Positions 11,812-20,034 of a stretch of 64,000 bases of DNA are shown here, one piece after another. Source of the DNA: Ophiura sarsii. Its lineage: Eukaryota; Echinodermata; Ophiuroidea; Amphilepidida; Ophiuridae. Numbering within the stretch: position 1 is the stretch's first letter; each line of letters opens with the position of its first letter. The stretch lies in assembly GCA_035610835.1 (NCBI GenBank), contig CM069454.1:59192580-59256579 (forward strand). The letters run 5' to 3'. The position numbers and the translations under genes were made by a program. Below the pieces are notes generated by a model. That model was not told where the DNA came from. It saw nothing but the letters and a program-made list of their open reading frames with translations, and did not search any database.

Positions 11812-12475
11812 CTACTGGATATGTTAAAGGTAAATACCGCTAAGTTACCCAGTAGAAACAACCAGATAACGCTAATTAACGCTAAATTTTGTAACCGCAA
11901 AAACCTTCACAAACCAGGTTTGTTAACGGAAATTAACGATAACTTGTCCAGTAGAAACAGCCACCCGTTAAATCTTAACCCAAAGTTCTTATGTGACCCG
12001 GAAGTACACTGTAAAAATTGTGTCTTGGCGACTTTTTGAAGTTATGTATTGCAAATAAACGTGTCTTAAACAATAAAAAACAAAGCAAAATATTTGGCTG
12101 AAGACACGAGCCTACATGTCTGGTGAAGCCAGTTTTGAGACATGTCTCCAGTAAAACACGAGTCACGTCTCTATGCAAGACATGTCCCGCAAAGAAGTAT
12201 CTGCATGCCAGACACGTCTAAAATGTAAGACATGTCTATTGAAGCCAATTTTGAGACATAGCTTGAGTGTGTGTCTTCTGGCAAGACATGAATTTAATTT
12301 CTGAAGACGTGTCTCATACATATCTCAATTGCCCTATGCGTCTTGGCTAGTGTCTTCAGCCAAACATTTTGTATTGTTTAAGGCACGTTTATTTGCAAGT
12401 CAAAAAGTCGCCAATACACCATTTTTACAGTGTATACACGTACACGCTGGAGTCTACGCATTGTGAGGAAGTCTT
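11812..12475. mobile_element. GAGCGTGTTTCTACTGG MITE, copy C, interrupted and truncated
   Basis: The left end and internal blocks match copies A and B up to GGAAGTA at 12,006. A second MITE (12,007-12,432) is inserted there, after which the original sequence resumes (TATACACGTACACGCTGG). Copy C then stops at about 12,475, abutting a fragment of the TTAA family. Confidence 0.8.
12007..12432. mobile_element. CACTGTAAAAATTG MITE nested in copy C, TA target
   Basis: The left arm CACTGTAAAAATTGTGTC with GGCGACTTTTTGA is repeated inverted as TCAAAAAGTCGCC with CATTTTTACAGTG. Copies A and B give the uninterrupted site (GGAAGTACACACG/GGAAGTATACACG), which places the insertion between TA and TA. The interior repeats AAGACATGTCT and AGACACG motifs. 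It is non-coding. Confidence 0.85.
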
Positions 12476-12476
12476 A

Positions 12477-12515
12477 GTGGGCGTCCCTGGAAAATATCAC
12501 ATAATATGCCTTTAA
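12477..12515. mobile_element. Fragment (one end) of TTAA-type MITE family
   Basis: GGGCGTCCCTGGAAAATATC followed by ACATAATATGCCTTTAA matches the right end of the elements at 40,276-40,653 and 53,846-54,229. Only this end is present. Confidence 0.6.
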
Positions 12516-12653
12516 TCTCCCTTACCTCCCCAAGTATGTTAATTTGTTTCATGGTTAAAGATGACAACACGTTTTGTATATATAGAGTGTACTCCAATCA
12601 TATCAACAATGACAACAATAAAATGCAGACATTTGTTTTACCAGCTACTGACA

Positions 12654-12893
12654 TTAACCCTTTCCACGCGCCAGCGTCGGCAGACGACATTCCAAAATTT
12701 CCCAAAATGTTTCAAAAATGTCATTGAATGTCACTACCAGATTTGGAATCATCAAGAGAAACGCATTGAAATAAGTACAATATGCCTAGTATTGGTTTAG
12801 TAATCCTTGATATTGAATTTGAAAATTACGAAAGGTTTCTGAAAAATCTGTTTTGTATATGGTGAAACTAAAAGCCGCGTGGAAAGTGTTCAA
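12654..12893. mobile_element. TTAACCCTTTCCACGCG MITE, copy 1
   Basis: The left end is TTAACCCTTTCCACGCGCCA; the right end is AGCCGCGTGGAAAGTGTT. Homologous copies lie at 34,914-35,162 (reverse orientation, TTAA on both sides) and 41,687-41,923. It ends about 95 bp beyond the stop codon of the LRR-GPCR gene and so probably lies in its 3' untranslated or flanking region. Confidence 0.75.
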
Positions 12894-12989
12894 GCACATT
12901 TTTGAACGTTACAATGGATTATCATTATACAGTAATATCTCAATAGCCTGTTCTCGCATGTGCTTGCCATGTGGTTCTAGCAGGTGATG

Positions 12990-15900
12990 TTACATGTTTT
13001 GCATGGCAACATTTACTGTGTGGGTTTGGTCTGCCTTTTTCTTTTGATAATTGGAAATGATTTCTGCAATAGTGTACAAATATGGATTAATTGCCGAGTT
13101 CACTGGTAACACAAAGGTCACTGACCATGCAAATACTGAAGGTGGCAGTGCAATAACTCTTGTTTGAACTAGAATTCCAAGCAAAATGACAGGAGACCAA
13201 CACAGAAAATCTGTGGCCACTATGGCTGTTACATTACGGGTGAGTTTGATCTGTTCATTCATATCAGGAGTACGGCCAGATTGTTTTGCAGATTTTGAAA
13301 CAGCTCTCACTATCTCTACATAACAGCCAAGAATCAACAAGTAACATGTGCCATTGACCCCAAGGAAAAGCGCAGATGAATAATACAAACCATTGACAAG
13401 TCCTGTAAATTCGGTAGTAAATGTACTTTGTGGTCTGAAAATGTCAGTATTTCCTGTTTGAACCCATCTAGTTTGGTTTGTTGAGTACGTTTTAGTTAAA
13501 GCTAATGGTAAACCAATACACACATGCGAGTTATCATAAAACTTGAAGTTACCCCCAGCAAAAATGGATGGAATGATTCCCAAAAGTAGTGAACATATCC
13601 ATATCAATATAGACGATATAATTGTTGAACATTTACCAAGTCTTCTGACAGAGTAGGGAAACTTAATGCTAATCAATCTATCTATACTTATCAAAGTCAC
13701 AAAGAATACTGAAGCTTCACTGGATGCTATCGACAGTGAGCCAGCAATTTTGCAAATAATTCCAGATCTCCAGATTTCAGATTGCATGGGGAAGTATTCC
13801 CCATAGTAGATATCAGCACAAGCAACCATTAGCATGTATATACCCATAAACGAATCAGACATGGCAAGATTGCTAAGTAAAATATCCTGTACTTTATATT
13901 TTTGAGTTTTTTTCTTTCTCCAAACTAAAACAAAAATGTTTCCCCCGAGAGCATTTATACCAATCAGCCACATCAAGATCACCAATACTTTGTCTGATAA
14001 CAGCCTATCACATGTGAGATATGGTGATCTTTTATCACCTGCACTACAATCAACTCCCACTGGTACATAACAATCACATATCTCATGTTGACTAACAGCC
14101 AGCACTAAATTCCTGTGGAGACCAGAGAAAGTTCCATGAGTTATGCCTGTCAATGTATTTTCTCTAAGATTAAGGTAACCCAAGTTAATCAAATATTTGA
14201 TAATTGGGCATTCTTTCAACATATTGTTTGATAAGTCAATGAATGTCACATTAATTAAATCTCGGAAAATTGCATTTTCAATTTTTGACAACTTATTATT
14301 TGATAAAGATAGAAATTGCACATTGAATAACCCTCTGAACACACCACTGCCTAATTGCTTTAATTGGTTATTAGGTAAACTGAGAACTTCAAGATTGTTT
14401 AAACCATTAAAGACACTACCCGATAATGTTTTTAATTTATTTGAAAAAAATAAAACATTTACCAGATTTTTCAAAGTGTTGAATAATTGATCATGCAATG
14501 TAACCAATTGGTTTAGAAACAGTGACAATATTTGTAAGTTCTCTAATCCATCAAAAAGACCAGCTGGTAGTGTTGTCAATTTATTGTCCTGCATATACAG
14601 CTCATGTAGTGTTATCAATCCCTGGAATGCCTTCTCATTCAAGGTGACCAAATAGTTGTCAGCGATTGACAAATCACTCAATTGATTCAATCCCCAAAAC
14701 AATCCACCTGGCAGTGTCGTTATGTTATTGTAATCTATGTCCAGATACTGTAGCTCGCTCACCCCCTGGAATGTGCTTACATTAAGTGTGTCTAGCTGGT
14801 TATTATTAAGGTTTAACAGTGCCAAATTTCCTAGATCCCAAAACAAATCACCTGGCAATGTGGTCAGTTCACTGCAATGGAGGGACAGCGTATCTAAATT
14901 TTCCAGTCCCTGAAAGAGATCACCTGGCAGTGTGGTCAATTGATTGGGGGAGAGAAACAGTGTGTTTAAATTTACCAGTCCCCTTAAGAGATCGCCTGGC
15001 AATATAGTTAAATAATTGTAGTCAAGATACAGTTTATTTAAATTTCCCAGTTCCCTAAACAACATACCAGGCAGTGTTGTCAATTTATTGTAATATAAAT
15101 TCAACACTGTTAAGTTGGTCATTCCTTGAAATGTGTTGGCATTGATTATTGCCAACAGGTTTTCCGTTATTGATAGTAAATGTACGTCTTCCAAACCTAA
15201 AAACAGATCACTTGACAATGTGGTCAAATCATTGAGATCGAGATACAGTTTGATTAAATTTTCCAAATTCTGAAATATCCCATTAGGTAGTGTTGTCAAT
15301 TTGTTGTAACTAAGTTGTAGAAGAGTTAACTTTACTAAGCTCTGAAATGAATCAACAGCAAGTACAGCCAACGAATTTTCTTGTAGGTATAGCTCTTGCA
15401 ATTCAGTAAGATCGTTAAAAGCGTTTGCCTGTAATTTTATTATACCATTATTGCTGAGATCTAATGCAAGTGTGTAAATAGGGTAGATTATTAGAGCTTC
15501 TTGGGTTTGTCTAAAATCATTATAAGGGCAATGAAACATGGCCTCTCTATGACCAAGCGTGGCATTGCAACCTGAAGGAAATCCTAGTCTACAAGTACCA
15601 TTATCGTATAGATCGCAGGAGATTCGATTATGATAGCCCTTAAGTGATTTGCAATAATATGTCTGGTTCGCTGTGTGGCTAGACAAAATATCATCATCAA
15701 ACTCTGGGCATACATATTGTGAGGATCCTAATACTGATATTCCACTTACCAAAATACTTACATTACCTTGCAAATTACAGTGGAAACTTTTCTGAAGAAG
15801 AATTGCAGTACATGCTTCAGCTTGTCCATTGATACTTAAATACTTATTTGGACAGTGTATTAAGTCACCTTGTCTTTCAATATACAGGAAATCTGATTCC

Positions 15901-16196
15901 TCCCGGTCTTTATAGTCTGGTAGTGCTATACGAGCGTGATATCCCAGTGATGTATTGACGTGGATACTGCAGGTGTGAAGTGCGCTTCCATGCACCACAA
16001 CTATTCCTCCACTGGTATTTCTTTCTTCAAGTTGACATGGTTGGAGTTCGTTGTCATCGATGTCCCAAAGAGGTTGCACATATACTTGGGCTGCAAGGTC
16101 TATTGGATATCCCCTCAATGCTATTGCGTGTTGACTTGAAACTGTTAGTATGATTACAGATATACGAAGAATTACGCAAAAGTTGTTGCAAGCCAT
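12990..16196 (-). CDS. Leucine-rich-repeat G-protein-coupled receptor (GRL101/relaxin-receptor-like), single exon
   Basis: This 1068-residue cell-surface receptor is encoded in one uninterrupted exon. Residues 1-26 form a signal peptide (MACNNFCVILRISVIILTV). Residues 50-225 are a Cys-rich region with eleven Cys and several N-glycosylation sequons. Residues 241-701 hold about nineteen 24-residue LRRs of the LxxLxLxxNxLTTLPxxLF type, followed by a Cys cluster (C707, C709, C717, C729). Residues 735-1042 carry seven membrane segments: a GN pair in TM1, LAMSD in TM2, Cys815 paired with Cys893 in loop 2, DRL in place of DRY at 839-841, FLCWSP in TM6 and NPYLY at 1037-1041. The architecture matches LRR-bearing rhodopsin-class receptors such as snail GRL101; no clear LDLa module was seen, so ligand and family branch are open. 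The start at 16,196 has G at -3 and +4 and opens directly on the signal sequence. An in-frame ATG at 16,226 has a weaker context. Confidence 0.93.
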   Translation of the reverse strand: MACNNFCVILRISVIILTVSSQHAIALRGYPIDLAAQVYVQPLWDIDDNELQPCQLEERNTSGGIVVVHGSALHTCSIHVNTSLGYHARIALPDYKDREESDFLYIERQGDLIHCPNKYLSINGQAEACTAILLQKSFHCNLQGNVSILVSGISVLGSSQYVCPEFDDDILSSHTANQTYYCKSLKGYHNRISCDLYDNGTCRLGFPSGCNATLGHREAMFHCPYNDFRQTQEALIIYPIYTLALDLSNNGIIKLQANAFNDLTELQELYLQENSLAVLAVDSFQSLVKLTLLQLSYNKLTTLPNGIFQNLENLIKLYLDLNDLTTLSSDLFLGLEDVHLLSITENLLAIINANTFQGMTNLTVLNLYYNKLTTLPGMLFRELGNLNKLYLDYNYLTILPGDLLRGLVNLNTLFLSPNQLTTLPGDLFQGLENLDTLSLHCSELTTLPGDLFWDLGNLALLNLNNNQLDTLNVSTFQGVSELQYLDIDYNNITTLPGGLFWGLNQLSDLSIADNYLVTLNEKAFQGLITLHELYMQDNKLTTLPAGLFDGLENLQILSLFLNQLVTLHDQLFNTLKNLVNVLFFSNKLKTLSGSVFNGLNNLEVLSLPNNQLKQLGSGVFRGLFNVQFLSLSNNKLSKIENAIFRDLINVTFIDLSNNMLKECPIIKYLINLGYLNLRENTLTGITHGTFSGLHRNLVLAVSQHEICDCYVPVGVDCSAGDKRSPYLTCDRLLSDKVLVILMWLIGINALGGNIFVLVWRKKKTQKYKVQDILLSNLAMSDSFMGIYMLMVACADIYYGEYFPMQSEIWRSGIICKIAGSLSIASSEASVFFVTLISIDRLISIKFPYSVRRLGKCSTIISSILIWICSLLLGIIPSIFAGGNFKFYDNSHVCIGLPLALTKTYSTNQTRWVQTGNTDIFRPQSTFTTEFTGLVNGLYYSSALFLGVNGTCYLLILGCYVEIVRAVSKSAKQSGRTPDMNEQIKLTRNVTAIVATDFLCWSPVILLGILVQTRVIALPPSVFAWSVTFVLPVNSAINPYLYTIAEIISNYQKKKADQTHTVNVAMQNM

Positions 16197-16250
16197 GACC
16201 AATGCTGGGGACCAATGATGAAGCATATAGATCTTCAAGGTTATACGGAT

Positions 16251-16454
16251 GAAGTTACCAGATCAAAGTTACCAGCGCAAAGTTACCAGAGCAAAGTTAC
16301 CAGCGCAAAGTTACCAGAGCAAAGTTACCAGCGCAAAGTAACCAGAGCAAAGTTACCAGCGCAAAGTTACCAGAGCAAAGTTACCAGCGCAAAGTTACCA
16401 GAGCAAAGTTACCAGCGCAAAGTTACCAGAGCAAATTTACCAGAGCAAAGTTAT
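16251..16454. repeat. 14-bp tandem repeat (~14 copies) immediately upstream of the LRR-GPCR gene
   Basis: The unit CAAAGTTACCAG alternates between a GCG-type and a GAG-type ending (CAAAGTTACCAGCG, CAAAGTTACCAGAG), giving a 28-bp higher-order period. One unit reads AAGTAACCAG. The array starts 25-55 bp upstream of the possible receptor starts, so it lies in the 5' untranslated region or core promoter. The plus strand stays open through it only because 14 is not a multiple of 3; it is not a gene. Confidence 0.95.
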
Positions 16455-16459
16455 CAATG

Positions 16460-17590
16460 TGTGGCTTTAATCTCATCCCTATGTCTTTCGCGGTAAAAAT
16501 TGTAGTTCAGTGATTCCAGCAAATGGTGGGCTTAGTAAATGTCATAACTGTTTAACGAAAGATGCCGGATTTTGATGGAAGTAATATCAACATACAGTGA
16601 CACACACCTAAGGGTATCATACTTGGCAGAAAATCATAAAATGGAAGTATGTACCAGAGTAAATCAATCAAATCTACAAATGTTTATATTAGAATAGTTA
16701 AGTAGATATTTTGAACCATTACGCAGTCAATGGGATACTTTTGCTACAGAGAACTATCATCTCATTCTCAGATGAAGAGGTTGATTTAGACCAGTTTTGT
16801 TGTAGTTGCTGCTTGCCCAATTAGATATCAGTTGTTGTAAATGTAGCAAGCAGATAATCATAACATGCTCAGTTGAAACTGTAATGAAACTGTATTGTGT
16901 TTGCGATGCAATACCAGTTTGACTAACACTGTCTCACACTAAGGACTGATGTATCATTGGTACTCATGGATGACAGTGCCAAAACAAATCAACTTCTTGA
17001 TGAATGTGTAACTTGAAGCACATTTCCATAATACACATTATACAAGTTGCGCACTGGAGTAGAATGCCGTAATTAATAAAACAGCAAATTAAGAGTTTTG
17101 AAAATCAAGGCTGCAATATTGTCAAAACATTCCAAGCTTCAATATGATGATATGTATTATCAGATTTGTAGATATCTGTGTGTCTCGGTCCGGTTGTCAA
17201 TGACAAGTCCAACGAAGCATGGCTGGTGTAAGGTGAATCAAACCCCCGTGATGTCAGACCAAAAAATAGTTGTCATGTTGCTCATCATGAGTGAGCTGAA
17301 AGTCACAAAGTCAGGTCACAATTTTTCAATGCGTATTATTTTATTAGTGGTGATCAATATACATGTGTGCATTTTACCATATTTTCTTTTGAAGCTATGT
17401 GTGTTTCGGACCAAAGTCGCTCAACACAAAAAGCCGATGTAGCCTTTCTACCTGTCATGAAATAACTTCTCAACATTCATAAATATAACTTCTCGTTCCC
17501 AGACTCGTTAAATCGGTAGGAATCGATTTCAAAATATGTGCTATTGTCCATCGCGCTACGGGTTCGAGTTTAAGTGTAATAAAAACTGGG
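16460..17590. other. Upstream flank of the LRR-GPCR gene, no recognised feature
   Basis: Unique-looking AT-rich DNA. A 114-codon plus-strand frame at 17,098-17,442 has no recognisable domain and no splice context. Promoter elements cannot be assigned with confidence. Confidence 0.4.
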
Positions 17591-17597
17591 TGCAATA

Positions 17598-17843
17598 AGT
17601 CGAGGGCTCATAAACACAAATCTCCATTTTGACCATTATGAGAAAAAAACTATTGAAGATTTTTAAACACATTGGGAGATGGAGATGAGGCCTTGTGATA
17701 CTGGCTATAACTTTAAAAGGGGTTGTGTTATGGAGATAAGGCTTGTGTTACTGGAAAGAGAATTTCTTTCTGAAAATGTTGATACCAAAATCTCATTTTT
17801 GAAAAAATGGAGATGAGGCCTTGTGTTTCTGAGCCCTCGAAGT
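17598..17843. mobile_element. CGAGGGCTCA foldback MITE
   Basis: The arms are CGAGGGCTCATAAACACAA (17,601) and TTGTGTTTCTGAGCCCTCG (17,821-17,839). AGT occurs on both sides as a possible short target duplication. The interior repeats GGAGATGAGGCCTTGTG. Confidence 0.65.
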
Positions 17844-18075
17844 GTCTATAAACTTCACAAATAGCGATACATCTATCGCATCGGTGATTGTGTGTATTAA
17901 ATTAATATATTTCAAATATTAGAAGTATTTTAACTTTCCCCGTTGCTTTTTTATCAAACTAATGTTATGTAACCCGTTAACTATAGATGTAGGTGCCGCA
18001 AAAGACTTTCAATACCCATTCTGTTTACCGGGCTTTTCAAACATGCTAGTCATAAAAGTGTGTGCGAAACAGACA

Positions 18076-18640
18076 TACAGTCCTCAAAAAAAGTAACTGA
18101 CCAGAAAATAAATATACTCTTAACTCCAAAACTATAATAGCTCCTACGTAAACATATTAAATAATCAAGTTGTAAGGAAATCTCTTTTCTTCAATTTGAG
18201 ACATTGTTCATGAAGATCGGTTAATAATTGAGAACACTACGTTGATAAGGATAGAACAAAGTGCAGTTTACATTTTAACACTTGGGTTTTGAACACGCAG
18301 GACCGTGTGACAGGTATGTGTATGGGCTGCATTGATCAATTGAAGCATCCCCAATCCTCATCTTACTATCAACCCGTGAGTAATCGCTACCAGATAATCA
18401 ATAATATGCCTGTTGCTAGTCCGAGGCTGCGTGTTGATGTTGATGGTGTTAAAATGAAAAACTGACTTTGTTTGGGTTTTGGGCACATAACTGAGTGAAT
18501 ATTCATTCAATCTCCACGTGTAATATCTCAAATTGAAGAAAAGAGATTTCCTTACAACTTTATAATTTAATATTTTTATGTAAGAGCTATAGTTTTGGAG
18601 TTGAGAGCATATTAATTACCTGGTTATTTTGAGGACTGTA
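18076..18640. mobile_element. TACAGTCCTC MITE with ~110-bp TIRs, copy 1
   Basis: It begins TACAGTCCTCAAAA and ends TTTTGAGGACTGTA. The arms stay complementary through AAGGAAATCTCTTTTCTTCA. The element at 39,331-39,911 is a diverged relative with the same layout, including a GTGTGACAGGTA-like centre. Confidence 0.75.
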
Positions 18641-18649
18641 GTATCAGCT

Positions 18650-19295
18650 CCACACAATATTTCAATAGAGATAATCATCCACCCTATTGATGCTCTACGA
18701 TTTTACTTAAAAATGCAATTTGTGTTTATAGTAACCAAGTCAGTGAATGTTCATAATGCAAATTTGTAAAAATGTTGTGAATAAATAATCCAAAGATTAA
18801 GTTTGTTAACGTTATTACATTTATGGTTAAAAGTTATTATATTTATGGTAGATCTAAATATAGATCCCTTGTTTACCCCAATCTCTGACTACCGAAATCC
18901 AGCGTCCATCGGAGGCAGCTTGCTGTGTGATCAGCAAACTCTAGGCCCAATGCATGTTCATGATGCAATAACATACAGGTAACAGTATGATCATGATGCC
19001 ATAAAAAGGTGTTTGCTTATCCCTAGATGCTCTCCAAAAGGTAGGGTCGGTCGGTCGGATTTCTTCTTTTTTTCTTCTTTTTCTTCTCCAAATTAGGTAC
19101 CTGAATACCAGAAATAAAGAAAAAGAAAACAAATGTTTTACATTTTTTCATTATCTAAGTCCACAACAGGAACTTAGATGTCCCATATGGGGTCACATGG
19201 GGGTCAATCAAGGTCATATACGTATGAAAAGATATTTTTTCTGGTCAGGAGGATGGTGTAAGGATACAACTACATGGTTGTTATTATAATTTAAG
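18650..19295. other. Intergenic stretch without recognised features
   Basis: AT-rich DNA with no long frame. TCTTCTTTTTTTCTTCTTTT near 19,065 is a short pyrimidine tract. Confidence 0.4.
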
Positions 19296-19600
19296 AGTTA
19301 TACAGGATGTATCAAAAATTAGGACTCTCGTTTAGGATGGATTTAATCCTGTTTAAAATGACTGAAACATGGCCAAATGATTTCATTACAAAGTACGGCC
19401 ACCAAAGATAAAATCCATCATCAATTAAGCAGCAATTTCTTTTCTTTTTTCTTTTGTTCCAACATTTTGTAATTTTGTTGAGTTCCAGTGCACGCTCGTA
19501 ATAAATGTGTGTCAAAAAGTGTCCCATGTAAAACATTAATTTGTTTGGCCATGAAAAAGATACAAATTGTTGTTAGCGAAATACTAGTAATCTAGTAATT

Positions 19601-19941
19601 TCTACCCCGACGGCGAACCTGTTTAAAATATTTATAATTTGTTTAATACCCGTCGTATATGCCTATTGTTTCTATGTATTTTCCCTCTACAGGGAGGACG
19701 GCACTTGATTTACACTTGTATAGGCCCGAGCTACTCCGGGTAATACTTGTGGCAGGAGACTGGGAAACGAGATCGCTTAGGTTTGAATTTCAGATGCTTT
19801 ACCATGCGAGGTCTTGTGGCCCAATGGACAAGGCAGTTGACAAGCAATCAACAGGTCCTGGGTTCGATTCCCGGGCGAGATTGTTTTCCCATTATTGTCT
19901 CTTTTCTACCCCGACGGCGAACCTGTTTAAAATATTTATAA
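19601..19941 (+). repeat. tRNA-like module bracketed by 37-bp direct repeats
   Basis: The 37-bp sequence beginning TCTACCCCGACGGCGAACCT occurs at 19,601-19,637 and again, identical, at 19,905-19,941. Between them is about 270 bp with a tRNA-like segment. CTAGTAAT lies on both sides (doubled on the left), and the surrounding DNA is a fragment of the TA-flanked MITE seen at 8528, so this is an insertion. The repeats are too short for ordinary LTRs and too long for an ordinary target duplication. Confidence 0.65.
19806..19880 (+). ncRNA. tRNA-derived segment with A and B boxes (SINE head or tRNA pseudogene)
   Basis: The A box is TGGCCCAATGG (19,817-19,827) and a perfect B box is GGTTCGATTCC (19,861-19,871), with a CCTGGG/CCCGGG T-arm stem. 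An anticodon arm GTTGA/TCAAC with a seven-base loop (CAAGCAA) can be drawn, but position 33 is A rather than U and acceptor pairing is poor. A functional tRNA is therefore unlikely; a Pol III-derived retroposon head fits better. Confidence 0.6.
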
Positions 19942-20034
19942 CTAGTAATCATGTTCAGCAATCTTTAATGTGCCATAGATATTTGTTTAGCTTCCGTTAT
20001 CATATTATGGCAAATCTACTCGGGCATGTTCAAA

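Noticed and set aside
16215..16496. 93-codon frame of KVTSAKLPEQSYQ-type repeats
   Set aside because: It is the 14-bp tandem repeat translated; the repeat unit explains the frame completely.
19806..19880. Functional tRNA gene
   Set aside because: Good A and B boxes but A at position 33 and a poor acceptor stem; better explained as a retroposon head. The SINE heads at 30,519, 33,879 and 49,951 are rejected for the same reason.
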